Shown here: piece by piece, positions 28,100-38,400 of the stretch
Position numbering within the stretch: position 1 is the stretch's first letter
Layout: each line of letters starts with the position of its first letter
Source of the DNA: Roseburia sp. 1XD42-34
Lineage (GTDB): Bacteria; Bacillota; Bacilli; Bacillales; Amphibacillaceae
Reading direction: 5' to 3'
Length of the DNA: 60,057 bases
NCBI RefSeq assembly: GCF_009917385.1
Contig: NZ_QWLJ01000028.1
Span: 1 to 60,057, forward strand
Notes under the pieces: generated by a model
The model's input: only the letters and a program-made list of their open reading frames with translations
Told to the model about the DNA's origin: nothing
Databases searched by the model: none
Position numbers and translations under genes: made by a program

Positions 28100-29385
28100 T
28101 TTGTATACTCTTCCACCAATTCTTTAGCTTTTCCTACACGGATTTCATTTATTTCTACTAATTTTTTTGACACGATATCAATCAACTCCCCAGTAGCCCC
28201 TGCTGCTATAGCAACAGAACGAGAATGTAAGGCCATATGACCTTTTTGTATACCATCGGTAGCTAATGCTTTTAATGCACCTAAATTTTGCGCGAGACCG
28301 ACAGCAACAATCACCTGTGCCAATTCTTGGGCAGATGCTACATTTAATAAGCTGAGCGCGGCTTTCGCCATTGGATGAACATTAATGGAACCCCCTACGA
28401 TCCCTACCGCCATCGGCAATTCCAATTCGCCAACTAGACTCCCTTCTGTATCAACAGACCAAGTCGTCATGGATGTGTATTGCCCCTCTCGTGCTGCATA
28501 GGCATGAGCACCAGCTTCCACTGCACGCCAATCATTTCCAGTTGCAATTACAATCGGATCAATTCCATTCATAATCCCTTTATTATGTGTAACTGCACGA
28601 TACGGATCAGAAGCAGCAAATTCATATGCATGGATAACGCCATCTCTTACTTCTTCACCAGAGAAATCCCCTGTTTTCAGTAAATGTGGAGGAATCGTAC
28701 AAGTTGCACGAGCTAGACATCGATCAGCTAAATTCGACAATATACGTAAATAAACTTTTCCACCGGTCAGCTCCTCTACCGTTGGAGCAAGAGATTCGAC
28801 CATCGTATTAATAATATTCGCACCCATAGCATCACAAGTATTAATGTATAAATGAAGAATTAGCATTTGCTGATAGTTCGAACCAGCAGTTTCATTTAAA
28901 ATTCGAACATCTATTTCCTTCGCCCCTCCGCCTCGTTTGACAATGCTTGGGTAGGAGGCATTGGATTGTTCAATTAATACAGCTTGTGCCTGAAGCAAAG
29001 CAGCTTTTGCTTTTTGAAAGTCAGCACACCCAACCACTTGCATTTGACCAATCATTACTCTTTCAGTTGCTTCTGTAGTAAATCCCCCTGCTTGACGGAC
29101 AATTTTAGCGATATGACTAGCAGAAGCTACCACAGAAGGCTCTTCAATGACCATTGGTACTACATATTCTTTCCCATTTATGAGAAAGTTCAATCCTGCT
29201 CCTAAGGGAAGAGGAAAAGTTCCAATTACATTTTCTACCATTTTATCAGCTGTATCAAGCGGTAGAGGCTCTTTAGAAGAAATAATATCGAAAGTTTTTC
29301 CCGTAAACGCCTCCACATCCTTTAGCAATTCTCTTCGCTTCTTTACTGTTTGCTTATAAAAACCAGGAATTCTGGAAGTCTGCAT
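28096..29385 (-). CDS. mvaA: Hydroxymethylglutaryl-CoA reductase, class II
   Basis: A 429-residue class II (bacterial) HMG-CoA reductase that makes mevalonate. Visible motifs are 'FYKQTVKKRRELL', 'MVIEEPSVVASASHIAK' (catalytic Glu), 'NKGIMNGIDPIVIATGNDWRA' in parts (catalytic Lys and Asp) and 'VGIVGGSINVHPMAK', with the C-terminal flap 'ALHSRSVAIAAGA' (catalytic His). It is first in the mva operon; the HMG-CoA synthase gene is not in the window. AAAGGAT precedes the ATG. Confidence 0.95.
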   Translation of the reverse strand: MQTSRIPGFYKQTVKKRRELLKDVEAFTGKTFDIISSKEPLPLDTADKMVENVIGTFPLPLGAGLNFLINGKEYVVPMVIEEPSVVASASHIAKIVRQAGGFTTEATERVMIGQMQVVGCADFQKAKAALLQAQAVLIEQSNASYPSIVKRGGGAKEIDVRILNETAGSNYQQMLILHLYINTCDAMGANIINTMVESLAPTVEELTGGKVYLRILSNLADRCLARATCTIPPHLLKTGDFSGEEVRDGVIHAYEFAASDPYRAVTHNKGIMNGIDPIVIATGNDWRAVEAGAHAYAAREGQYTSMTTWSVDTEGSLVGELELPMAVGIVGGSINVHPMAKAALSLLNVASAQELAQVIVAVGLAQNLGALKALATDGIQKGHMALHSRSVAIAAGATGELIDIVSKKLVEINEIRVGKAKELVEEYTK

Positions 29386-30160
29386 CGCCGATCATCCTTT
29401 ATATTATATATATTAATAACATGTTTCCTTCATTAATGTTCATAAGAATGGAGAAAAAAGAACCGAGAAGTTTGAACTGCGTAGTTTCAAGCGGCAAAGC
29501 ACATGCATTTAAATAATTAAAACGATTTAACAATCTACAAAAAATTTCGATGTGACTTTTTTCTCGACTTTTGAGCATCCTCTTTCATTTACAAGTTAGT
29601 GGCTAACGCACGGACTATTGACGTTATCCCAATACTTTATAATCTTTACATTTATTCATCATGCTTCATAAATATGGCATCTTCTATATATAAACAATGA
29701 CGATTTCCTTATATCTTTTTAATTAAATGGAAAACGTTAAGATTTTCAATGCTTCTCTTGAAACGGATTCTATAAAAATTATATCACGATTTCTAACATT
29801 TTATTAGAAATTTAGCTAATTGTAATCCAAACAAACACATAATACCATAGTATTGTAATTAAGTTAAAGTAAAACTAACTGGTTTTTATAGATGGGTTCT
29901 GGAAGGACTCCATTTAAAAGAAGAAGCGAGACAAAGATTACGCCGTTAAGCCGTTAATATGAAGAATAAAAAGATTCTTCCAGTGATTTCCGAAAACATA
30001 AGAAACAAGATCTCCACTTAGCCACGTTTATACGTCTAGTTTCATTCCCTTACTTGATAGATCAACTGTAAAAATTAGCAGCAATCAGGGCATCTCCCAT
30101 CCAAATAAAACAACCGCTAATCACTAAATAATTCAGTCTTTTTAAAATACTTGTTATTGA
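29386..30160. other. Long intergenic region upstream of the mevalonate operon
   Basis: No intact gene. On the + strand a short open stretch ending at 29953 reads 'GFYRWVLEGLHLKEEARQRL' and may be a decayed gene end. AT-rich sequence next to mvaA must hold its promoter, but no clear -35/-10 pair stands out. Confidence 0.35.
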
Positions 30161-30961
30161 TCATGTAGAATATCGATCTGAAATCGCTTGTTGAGACATA
30201 GAAAAGCCTTTATGCTTTGACCATGCCATATACAAGGAATAATGAAATCGTTTGACATTCCACTCTATACGATATTTGGTATATGGATTTTTATGTTCTG
30301 CTTGCAGGCTTTCCATCCAATCACGTAATTCCATATCCTTCATATCCTTGTCGATGAGAGCTTCAATAACTTGAATCAACCGCTCATCTTCATCGTCAAT
30401 ATAAGCATACTCAACCAAAATGCATTCTCTTACTGCACGAAGACAAGCTGTAATATCATTTTTATTAAATACAGGATGTAATATCCCATTAGCTAACAGA
30501 TCGCTACCATGCGCAACACTATGTGCCCATCCTTTTCCTTGAACATAACCACGATAATCATGTTCTGACAGCAAATATTTTATACTCGCTTGAATCACTC
30601 GCGATACTAATTTGTCGGAAAGTTTTCTATGCGTTGCGTCCTTATGCAAGATAACAGCTAAAACTAGTGCTGAAAATGTTCGAGTAAACACGCTATCTCT
30701 CTTTGTCTCATCCTCTATATTTAAAAATAGATACCGTTCACTCACACACGTCTTTATAAGATATTCCATTTGTTGTACAGTTAAGTGATCCTCCAATATT
30801 AGCTTCACAAAACAATTATAAATAAGACGATCCCTTATTCCAGGATTCGTGTCCCCGATATGATTGAGCATAAATTCGATTAGGATATCTAATTGCTCAG
30901 CTCGAAATTTATAAGTATCTTTATCCAAAAATTCCTGCATATCATTAATATATGTCTGCAT
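30161..30961 (-). CDS. DUF2785-family protein
   Basis: A 266-residue, largely helical soluble protein. The central 'YRGYVQGKGWAHSVAHGSDLL' in parts (about 144-164) is the hallmark of DUF2785, a family of unknown function common in Bacillales. GTGAGGG precedes the ATG. It is a single gene, 600 nt downstream of the tRNA cluster on the same strand. Confidence 0.8.
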   Translation of the reverse strand: MQTYINDMQEFLDKDTYKFRAEQLDILIEFMLNHIGDTNPGIRDRLIYNCFVKLILEDHLTVQQMEYLIKTCVSERYLFLNIEDETKRDSVFTRTFSALVLAVILHKDATHRKLSDKLVSRVIQASIKYLLSEHDYRGYVQGKGWAHSVAHGSDLLANGILHPVFNKNDITACLRAVRECILVEYAYIDDEDERLIQVIEALIDKDMKDMELRDWMESLQAEHKNPYTKYRIEWNVKRFHYSLYMAWSKHKGFSMSQQAISDRYST

Positions 30962-31158
30962 TTTCCCTCACCACCAAGTATATAATCTCCACTCAACCTT
31001 CTCTTAAGTAATCATTCATACGTCAATAGCTTTACTATATATGGTCCTAACTGCAAAAGTATTTACTGTTCCAAGCATTCTTGGGAATATATCCTCACAT
31101 CTCTTTATAGATAAACAAAATGGCATTGCTACATTTAGTATCAATCGTCTAGTCCATT

Positions 31159-31210
31159 ATAAAGTAAACTCCCAATCAGTGAAGTTTTCTTTTCTCCCAC
31201 TGATCATTTC
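31159..31210 (+). repeat. Family A repeat, isolated first hairpin
   Basis: ATAAAGTAAACTCCCAATCAGTG ... CTCCCACTGATC corresponds to the 5' part of family A (AAAGTGAA..CTTCAATCAGTGG...CACTGATT) with nothing of the 3' part after it. Confidence 0.4.
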
Positions 31211-31337
31211 TTCAAGGAAATAACCTAAAGACCTTTGTACAAGACCTGACATTTACTCGCAATTGCTCCACTTTATCTGTCTCGGGTTACCTTGTTGGAC
31301 GGAAAGTCAGGTCTTACCGCGAGTACCGTGTGGAACA

Positions 31338-31524
31338 AAGTAAATCTTCCATCATGTGGGGGTTTTCATTCATCCCCCAGGGCTTGTTAGTAGCCAAAGG
31401 TATGCTAAAGGCTGCTTAGGAATAGCATTTAGGTGCTGTTAATCTGCCACTTAGACTTGTTGCAGTACAACATTATCCAACTACTGAAGCGGAGCCTTAC
31501 AGCACCTTATACTCGGGGATAAAT
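31338..31524 (+). repeat. Family A repeat, copy 4
   Basis: AAAGTAAATCTTCCATCATG, GTGGGGGTTTTCATTCATCCCCC, GTTAGTAGCC, TTTAGGTGCTGTTAATCTGCCACTTAGACTTG, TGAAGCGGAGCCTTACAGCACC, ending CGGGGATAA. Both hairpin domains are present. It lies just beyond the tRNA terminator. Confidence 0.7.
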
Positions 31525-31525
31525 A

Positions 31526-31562
31526 CAAATAAACAAGGCTACTACGTGTCGCAACCTTGTTT
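31526..31562 (-). terminator. Terminator of the tRNA operon
   Basis: AAACAAGG and CCTTGTTT (31531-31538 / 31555-31562) with a GC-rich middle; on the minus strand ATTTGTATTT follows. Confidence 0.65.
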
Positions 31563-31598
31563 AAAATTTATGTATCGTCTATATGGAGTTGTAATAAA

Positions 31599-31674
31599 TG
31601 GTGAGCCATGGAGGATTCGAACCTCCGACCCTCTGATTAAAAGTCAGATGCTCTACCGACTGAGCTAATGGCTC
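31599..31674 (-). tRNA. tRNA-Lys (anticodon TTT)
   Basis: Full cloverleaf with GAGCCAT acceptor, TTCGAATC T-loop and encoded CCA; the anticodon loop reads CTTTTAA. Confidence 0.95.
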
Positions 31675-31756
31675 ATATACGATGTATTCTAAGTATTATG
31701 TCAATTCTAGTCCATCGCCCTGTCACAAGCATAGAAAAGTTTTCCAAACAAAAAAA

Positions 31757-31831
31757 TGGCTGGGCCACTAGGATTCGAACCTAGGGTACACGGGATCAAA
31801 ACCCGATGCCTTACCGCTTGGCTATGGCCCA
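31757..31831 (-). tRNA. tRNA-Gln (anticodon TTG)
   Basis: Starts TGGGCCATAGCC with the U1-A72 pair usual for tRNA-Gln, anticodon loop TTTTGAT, CCA encoded. Confidence 0.95.
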
Positions 31832-31841
31832 ACAAATGTAA

Positions 31842-31926
31842 TGGTGGAGGGGGAGAGATTCGAACTCCCGAACCCTGAGGGAGCGGATTTACAGTCCGCC
31901 GCGTTTAGCCACTTCGCTACCCCTCC
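31842..31926 (-). tRNA. tRNA-Tyr (anticodon GTA)
   Basis: An 85-nt tRNA with a long variable arm (CTCCCTCAGGG region) and anticodon loop CTGTAAA; CCA encoded. Confidence 0.95.
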
Positions 31927-31972
31927 AATATTATGAACACATACGTTAAACTTTATTCATTTTTTTAAAAAA

Positions 31973-32048
<76 letters not shown>

Positions 32049-32050
32049 AA

Positions 32051-32126
32051 TGGTGGAGGATGCAGGGCTCGAACCTGCGACCCCTTGCTTGTAAGGCAAG
32101 TGCTCTCCCAGCTGAGCTAATCCTCC
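32051..32126 (-). tRNA. tRNA-Val (anticodon TAC)
   Basis: GGAGGAT acceptor stem, anticodon loop CTTACAA, CCA encoded; 2 nt from tRNA-Thr. Confidence 0.95.
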
Positions 32127-32127
32127 G

Positions 32128-32202
32128 TGGTGACCCGTACGGGATTCGAACCCGTGTTACCGCCGTGAAAGGGCGGTGTCTTAACCGCTTGACCAACGGG
32201 CC
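32128..32202 (-). tRNA. tRNA-Glu (anticodon TTC)
   Basis: GGCCCGT acceptor stem, anticodon loop CTTTCAC, CCA encoded. It is first in the transcribed order Glu-Val-Thr-Tyr-Gln-Lys. Confidence 0.95.
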
Positions 32203-32558
32203 AGGATGTTTTAATAGGTTGTACATGTTGTACCCTTTTTCGAAACTGACGAATCTCATTATACCTAGTTCTATATCATTTGTAAAGGGAAAATGTAATT
32301 TTTTTTACTTTCTTTATAGAATTTTGTCCGAACAGCACTTTTATTGTTAAAAAAGTAGAGATAGCTAACAGTTTCTTTCAAAATGTGTATTAGGTTATAA
32401 TAGAGGCAACTAAAAGCATGCAGTGAAAAATTCTCTTCGTTCTCCCTTGCGAGTAACGAAGCATTTAAGTGTCATTTGTTATTTCTTTCTGAGATACTTT
32501 TTCTTAGATATCATATGGCACTTTCATGCACGATTAAAAGAATAATGGAGGTACGTTA

Positions 32559-33335
32559 ATGAGTAACTTAGTAGAAGGAAAAAATATTGTCATTATGGGC
32601 GTTGCGAGTGAACGTAGTATCGCTTGGGGAGTAACAACTTCATTACATAAAGCGGGTGCAAACTTAATTTTCACATATCGGCAGGAAAGATCCTACGGCA
32701 AGCTAACAAAATTGCTCGCCAAGCACGATATTGAAGCAAAATTAATTGTCCCCTGCGATGTATCCAGTGATGAAAGCATTACAAACGCATTCAATAGCAT
32801 AAAAGAGAAGATCGGTGCCATTCATGGAGTTGTCCACTCTGTGGCATTTGCTAACCGAGAAGAACTTAAAGGAGAATATGCGAATACATCCAGAGAAGGC
32901 TTTCTCTTAGCCCATGAGATTAGCGCATTTTCTCTAGTTGCTGTTACAAAAGCAGCAAAAGAACTGATGACTGAAGGAGGCAGTATTGTCACACAAACCT
33001 ACCTCGGTTCAGAGCGAGTTATCCAAAATTACAATATCATGGGTGTTGCGAAGGCTTCCCTAGAAGCAAGTGTCCGTTACTTAGCAGAAGATATGGGTAA
33101 ATATGGCATACGTGTCAATGCCGTTTCTGCAGGTCCCATTCGCACATTATCCGCTAAAGGTGTTTCCGGGTTTAATGAAAAGTTAGGAGTTATAGAGGAA
33201 AAAGCACCACTGCGCAGAAATGTAGACCAAGACCAAGTTGGAGATGCAACATTATTCTTTATGAGTGAGCTATCACGCGGTGTAACGGGTGAAGTTCTCC
33301 ATGTTGACTCGGGATATCATATCATCGGCGGCTAA
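32559..33335 (+). CDS. fabI: Enoyl-ACP reductase (NADH), FabI
   Basis: FabI reduces trans-2-enoyl-ACP in the last step of each fatty-acid elongation cycle. The 258-residue short-chain dehydrogenase-type protein has the nucleotide loop 'GVASERSIAWG' (about 14-24) and the FabI catalytic pair, Tyr and Lys, in 'YNIMGVAK' (about 157-164), with 'AGPIRTLSAKGV' as the substrate-binding loop. GGAGG lies 8 nt before the ATG. A TATAAT at 32394-32399 may be its -10, giving a leader of over 150 nt that contains a CTTCGTT/AACGAAG hairpin. No FapR-type operator is evident. Confidence 0.95.
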   Translation: MSNLVEGKNIVIMGVASERSIAWGVTTSLHKAGANLIFTYRQERSYGKLTKLLAKHDIEAKLIVPCDVSSDESITNAFNSIKEKIGAIHGVVHSVAFANREELKGEYANTSREGFLLAHEISAFSLVAVTKAAKELMTEGGSIVTQTYLGSERVIQNYNIMGVAKASLEASVRYLAEDMGKYGIRVNAVSAGPIRTLSAKGVSGFNEKLGVIEEKAPLRRNVDQDQVGDATLFFMSELSRGVTGEVLHVDSGYHIIGG

Positions 33336-33352
33336 TTATTATTGAAAATACT

Positions 33353-33390
33353 GAAGAAGGGGGCTTGTTGGCCCCGCTTCTTTGTATTTT
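33353..33390 (+). terminator. Terminator of fabI
   Basis: GAAGAAGGGGGC-TTGTTG-GCCCCGCTTCTTTG followed by TATTTT. Confidence 0.85.
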
Positions 33391-33415
33391 AATGCATTTC
33401 ATCTCGATTACCGGT

Positions 33416-34348
33416 TTATTTTGTAAAATATCTTACATAACTTGAATTTCCTGTAATATATAAGCCGGATTTTAATTGGTACATTTTAGATCCTTTTACT
33501 TCTAATTCTTTTTTCACTGTAAATACTTCGCCTTGGTTCACAACTTCATATTTCGCATCCCAATCAGGAGCATCATATACCCAAAGACTTGAAGCAAGTA
33601 CTTCTACATAGCCTGTGCTTTTCTTGGAAAAATTTGTAGAAGTCCCACTGACGATCAGTACCTGCCCTGGATAAATCGTGTCATCTGAAAGATTATTTAA
33701 CCGCTTCAATTCACTAACGGTCATGTTATGTGCTTGAGCAATCCCCCATAACGTGTCTCCAGCCTTAACTGTATACGTGTTTCCGCCACCTCCAGATGGC
33801 AAGCCCAAATAATTGGCTATTGCATGTGCCAATGCTTTCCCAGTCTGATCCATAATTGAATTATTACGCATTTTCACTATATCAATAGTAGAATCCATAA
33901 AGCCTCCTTCAATTAAAATTGCAGGCATTCTGGACTCACGCACCATATGAAAGTTCGCTGATTTAATTCCTCTATCTCGTAAACCCATAGCTCCAACAAT
34001 ACTCGGGTGAATAGCTCTTGCTAAAGCTAAGCCAGTAGATGAGCCCGGATAATAATACGTCTCTGTACCCGTCCAAGCCCCCCACTGCCCTGTATTTGCA
34101 TTATGATGATAAGATATCAAAATATCGGCATTTGCATTATTTGCTGCATTCGTTCTAGTTGTTAACGATACATCTGTCTCCCCAGTTGGATCATCCATTC
34201 GAATAACAGTTGCATTTGCATAGCCATTTAGATAATTTATGGCAGCAGAAACTACTTTATTATTAAATGACCATTCCCTTTCTCCTTCTGGGCTTCTTTT
34301 TCCCGATGTATGCATTCCATGACCAGCGCCAATAGCTATTTTTGCCAT
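33416..34348 (-). CDS. Phage-type N-acetylmuramoyl-L-alanine amidase (endolysin) with LysM
   Basis: A 310-residue endolysin. The N-terminal Amidase_3 domain (about 1-177) has the zinc ligands in 'IGAGHGMHTSG' (His), 'EGEREWSFN' (Glu) and 'ISYHHNANTG' (His), and the catalytic Glu in 'ILIEGGFMD'. A short Gly linker leads to a LysM wall-binding domain ('YTVKAGDTLWGIAQAHNMTVSELKRLNN' in parts, about 185-230), and the last 75 residues resemble an SH3-like module. It lacks a signal peptide, so export depends on the holin encoded just upstream. It is the last gene of the tail-like operon and would release the particles by lysis. Confidence 0.92.
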   Translation of the reverse strand: MAKIAIGAGHGMHTSGKRSPEGEREWSFNNKVVSAAINYLNGYANATVIRMDDPTGETDVSLTTRTNAANNANADILISYHHNANTGQWGAWTGTETYYYPGSSTGLALARAIHPSIVGAMGLRDRGIKSANFHMVRESRMPAILIEGGFMDSTIDIVKMRNNSIMDQTGKALAHAIANYLGLPSGGGGNTYTVKAGDTLWGIAQAHNMTVSELKRLNNLSDDTIYPGQVLIVSGTSTNFSKKSTGYVEVLASSLWVYDAPDWDAKYEVVNQGEVFTVKKELEVKGSKMYQLKSGLYITGNSSYVRYFTK

Positions 34349-34412
34349 TGTAAATTCCTCCTTTTTATAAAATATTAAAAAAACAGCTTGCCCGATTGGA
34401 CTAGCCGTCCGT

Positions 34413-34637
34413 CTATTTTGTAAGATTTGTTCTTTCCAGCACTTCCTTTTGTCGCCTTCCCTTAAAGGTAATATAATTGTTTTTAAACCACGTCCAAATA
34501 GAAACTATAAACGTGATTCCATATGCTATAACTTCTTCTTGTAACACTGGAATCGGCTGTAAATCATAATTTGCTAATACGACATTGATCCACGCTATCG
34601 CTAAAGCTACTGTTCTAACTACCGTTCCTTTATCCAT
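34413..34637 (-). CDS. Phage holin, SPP1 type
   Basis: A 74-residue protein with two membrane helices (about 6-24 and 34-54) and a charged C-terminal tail ('KGRRQKEVLERTNLTK'), beginning 'MDKGTVVRTVALAIAWINVVLA', the form of the SPP1 holin family. It permeabilises the membrane so that the amidase reaches the wall. It starts 18 nt after the upstream membrane protein gene. Confidence 0.85.
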   Translation of the reverse strand: MDKGTVVRTVALAIAWINVVLANYDLQPIPVLQEEVIAYGITFIVSIWTWFKNNYITFKGRRQKEVLERTNLTK

Positions 34638-34655
34638 ACATCCGCCCCTCTTCCT

Positions 34656-34937
34656 TTAAACATATTGGGTAATCAGAATGAGCAGTGTAACAAAAGCAAA
34701 AAGCCACCCACCCCATAGGCGGACAGCTTCCAGTAACGTCTTTTTCCCTTCTGTTCTCGCTTCCATTCGCTCTACCTTTTCTTTAACAATCCCCAGTTCT
34801 TCCCGCAAACCATTATACTTCTTGATCATATTTCGTGTTTCTTTCATTTCATGCCGCAAATCCTTAAATTCACCTTGAATTGCTGCTATTTGCTCAAACA
34901 ACTCTTTGTTTGTATACCATTGAGTTTCGTCGGACAT
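34656..34937 (-). CDS. XhlA-like coiled-coil membrane protein of the lysis module
   Basis: A 93-residue protein with a long charged coiled coil (about 10-68) and one C-terminal membrane helix (about 73-92, 'LWGGWLFAFVTLLILITQYV'), the architecture of the haemolysin XhlA family that accompanies holins in Bacillus phages and PBSX. The start MSDETQWY has AAGGAGGT 5 nt upstream; the seven codons before it are discarded. Confidence 0.75.
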   Translation of the reverse strand: MSDETQWYTNKELFEQIAAIQGEFKDLRHEMKETRNMIKKYNGLREELGIVKEKVERMEARTEGKKTLLEAVRLWGGWLFAFVTLLILITQYV

Positions 34938-35277
34938 ACTGACCTCCTTGCGAAGCATTTATGCAGTATTTAAACCCACTAGTACCTTTACCTCCCAAAA
35001 TGTATTATTAGATGTTATCCTTCTAAATTAATAACCCGTTTTAAAGAGCTAGCTAGGTTTTTTGATTTCTGTCACATTCCTTATCTGCTACTGTCGAGTT
35101 ATTATATAATGCTTAATGAAAAGCTATCTATTCTGTTAGAAAAGATAAGGAATATGAATTTTCTAATGGTTTATTTATAAACAAGTCATTAATTTCATCA
35201 CACCCATAACCTAGATACTACCTCCATTTATAGCAATTTAATATTCTCATATTTTATAGAGCTTAGTTAACCATAAA
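34938..35277. other. Intergenic gap within the tail/lysis operon
   Basis: No gene. An 11-bp inverted repeat ATTCCTTATCT / AGATAAGGAAT (35076-35086, 35143-35153) encloses a TATATAAT on the minus strand, which could be the -10 of a separate promoter for the lysis genes. No terminator is seen. Confidence 0.35.
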
Positions 35278-35421
35278 TTATTCTGACTCTTCTTTTAGCT
35301 TTAATATTTCTTCCTGCTGTGTAGCCACAATAGCTTCAAGATATGCTTTTTCTTGTGACAACTGCGCCACTTGATTTGACAATCCATTCACTACATACTG
35401 CCAATTAACTCCCTGTTCCAT
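35278..35421 (-). CDS. Small coiled-coil protein after the tail-tip gene
   Basis: A 47-codon gene read from the ATG at 35421: it starts MEQGVNWQYVVNGLSNQVAQ and continues as a heptad-rich helix ending EEILKLKEESE. Its start is 1 nt from the stop of the tail-tip gene, so it is probably coupled. Short coiled-coil proteins are common at this position in siphophage tail modules. I do not recognise a named family. Confidence 0.7.
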   Translation of the reverse strand: MEQGVNWQYVVNGLSNQVAQLSQEKAYLEAIVATQQEEILKLKEESE

Positions 35422-35422
35422 C

Positions 35423-38400
35423 TTAAGATTCTCCCTTTATGATTTTTTCTAGCTCCTCAATTCGCTTAATTAGATCCTTTGTAACATTGAGATTGTGAGA
35501 TATCATTGCATAGAGTCTTACTGCTGTTCTTTCTTCACCTAAAACTTCATCAGGCGCTTCATCAGAAATGACTCCGAAACTTTTGAAATTATCCATATGA
35601 CAGACTTTATTGTTTTGATCTTTTCTAACATAATTATATTGGCGCATTCTTAATGCATTCAAGACACGGTACGACTCACTAACAGGCAAGTCTTCAATAT
35701 TCCTTTTTTGACTTCGTATTGAGGTTTCATTGATATGAACTGCATTAATTTTCCACAAATGATAATGTGTCGTTCCTACATAACCCCAAGCATTAGTATC
35801 AGGTTCAAAACAAGGATTTTCATCTCCATTTATAGTGGTTCGACCGCGCATTTTAAAATAATGCCTTTGAAAACCATTACTTCTTTCATTTTTCATTACA
35901 AATCTGTGCTCACGTGCGTAATAAATCGTGTTCATTTTATAGTGTGTCCGTAACTCCATACCTACACCGTCTGTTCCACTTCCTATAACAAACGTATCAT
36001 TCACGTTCATTCCAACTCCTGCTGACTTGTTTCCCCTACCACCAAAAAAACGAATGGTACTAGGATCAGACTGACCTTTGCCAGCAATATCGCGAACACC
36101 GATATGGATACGCACATTTCCCTTATTATCAATTGATTCGAATCCTTTATCATCAAGTTGTATGGCCTGTGTACCATTTACAACCCTAATCAATACCTTA
36201 GATGCATCCAAAATCCCAGCCCGTATTTTATCCGCGCTTATGTTACCTATCTTCGCATTCGTAATGGAAGCGTCAGCTATTTTAGCTCCGTCAATTTTTG
36301 CATTTCCTGAAATTAAATTATCAGTAATGACTCCGTCTTTAATATAAACTTTCCCGTTTCTAACTACTAAATCACCGTCAATAGAAACTCGCTCAGCGCT
36401 AATTTTAATTTGCTCCGGAGATTGGTTAATACTTGATACAACGCCATTCTTGCTTACTCTTAATTCGATATTATCGGCATTTTGCTTAATGCTTGACTCA
36501 GCTTTACTAACACGCGTAGTCATATTGTCCATGTCGGCGTTATAAGTCTTTTCCGTTACTCTTGAAGCAATTTGATCCGCTTGCTGTTCAAATGTTGAAT
36601 TCGCTCCTTTTTTGAACGTTGAATAATCAGCTTCCAGCGCCGTAACATCTTGCTTTATCCCTTTAGCTGATTGTTCAATTTCTGAAGCATATTGTTCCAC
36701 GGCTTTGATTTCGGCTTGAGTATCCTCGGGCGCATGTGTCCAATCAGTTGGTTTATTGCCTTTTTCAACCTTTAAATCCCATACCTCAGAACTATAATTA
36801 TAGGCATATCCACTTGCTCTATTAGGTTGTATATAAAAATCATCCGTAATAGTACCAGTTGTTTTAAAATGAACAATAACTTTATGTTCATTATCATCAT
36901 CTGAATACTGCACCATAGCTCCGCCAGACCAATTATCTGATACGTACTCACCATCCATATAAACCTTCATGAACTCCATATCATGCATATGCCCGCCCAA
37001 AGTCTTGATACTTCCGTCAATCTTCTTTATACGGAAAGACATCACGTATTCTGTCTTAGGCTCTAAAATATCATGGTTTATACGCAGCCCCGCACTTTTT
37101 TTATTAATAATTCTATAAACATGGTTATCAAATGTATAACCATCCGACCACCCAATAACATCGCTTTTTTTCACTAGATTTCTACCGCCAACCTGAATAT
37201 TATTGATCTTAGCTTCAACATCTTCTGGCGCTGGTGTCCAGTCTGTAGCTTTAATACCTTTTTCGAGTTTAAGTTCTTTATATGCTACTTTGGTAGTTCC
37301 GCCCGGCTTTCTTCTTCTAAAAACTGTCCTAATATACGCTGTGCGGTCTGGAGATTTACGGGTAATAGATACATACCCTTCTTTTGATGGTTCTACATAC
37401 TTTTCGCTATCACTTGATTCTGATATCATTTTTTTGTTTTCATCGTACCAAAACAATCGCAATCCAACGTTAGCACCACCACTTAAATTCTTGTAATAAA
37501 TGTTAGCAGTATAAGTAGATTCTGCATCTGCGGGCGTAAATTCGTTAAGTTTGGGATAGTGGTTCCACGAACTCCATTCAACTTCTTTAAATTCTTTCGA
37601 AGTACCTGGATATAAATTCCTCCCGCCAACCTCAATCTTACCCAGCTCACCTTTAACATACGTCGCATCAACCTTACTGCTAATACTCTTTGCATTTTGC
37701 CTAATAAGAGATCCGTGGCTTTCTAGATCTCTAATGATTCCTTCTTTATCTGTTTTATATTGTTCAGCCGAGACCTTAGAAGCAATTTCCTTAGCGTTTT
37801 GTTCGATGGAAGACTTGTTTTCCTTAATGGACGTCTCTAGGCTTTGTTGATCCTGTTTATATTGCGTATTGGACACTTTACTTTTAATGTCTGTTTCCGT
37901 TTGGCTAATACGAGATTCATGATCTTCTAAATCTGTAACAATGCCGCCTTTGTCAGTCTCGTACATCGTTTTAGAAACGACATTATCAAACTTATTATCT
38001 AGCTGTTCAATCGTATAAACGTCATCTTTATTTGCTTTAGAAACCAACTTACCGCCTACCCATTCAAAGTCCGCTTTATCCGCTAAATCAGAAACAATCT
38101 CCCCTACTTGTTCCTGGTAGTCCACTACGTCAACTGCACCAAGTTCATCAGCATTTGTTGGGGCAAGCGCCTTCCATGCTTCGCTTGTTTCATCCCAGTG
38201 ATATAACAAATTAGGTTCTTTGCTGGTGTCCAGCCAAAATTTATAATCTTTAGGACTAGGTGCTTCATTGCCTTTGTATATCCCGTATTCAATAAAATCG
38301 GGAACAATGTCCTCGATATCTGGCAAATCAAGCTGAACAGTACTTGCACTAACCTGTTCGGAATAGTCACTTGCTGTCCCATGTGTATTAACAGCACAGA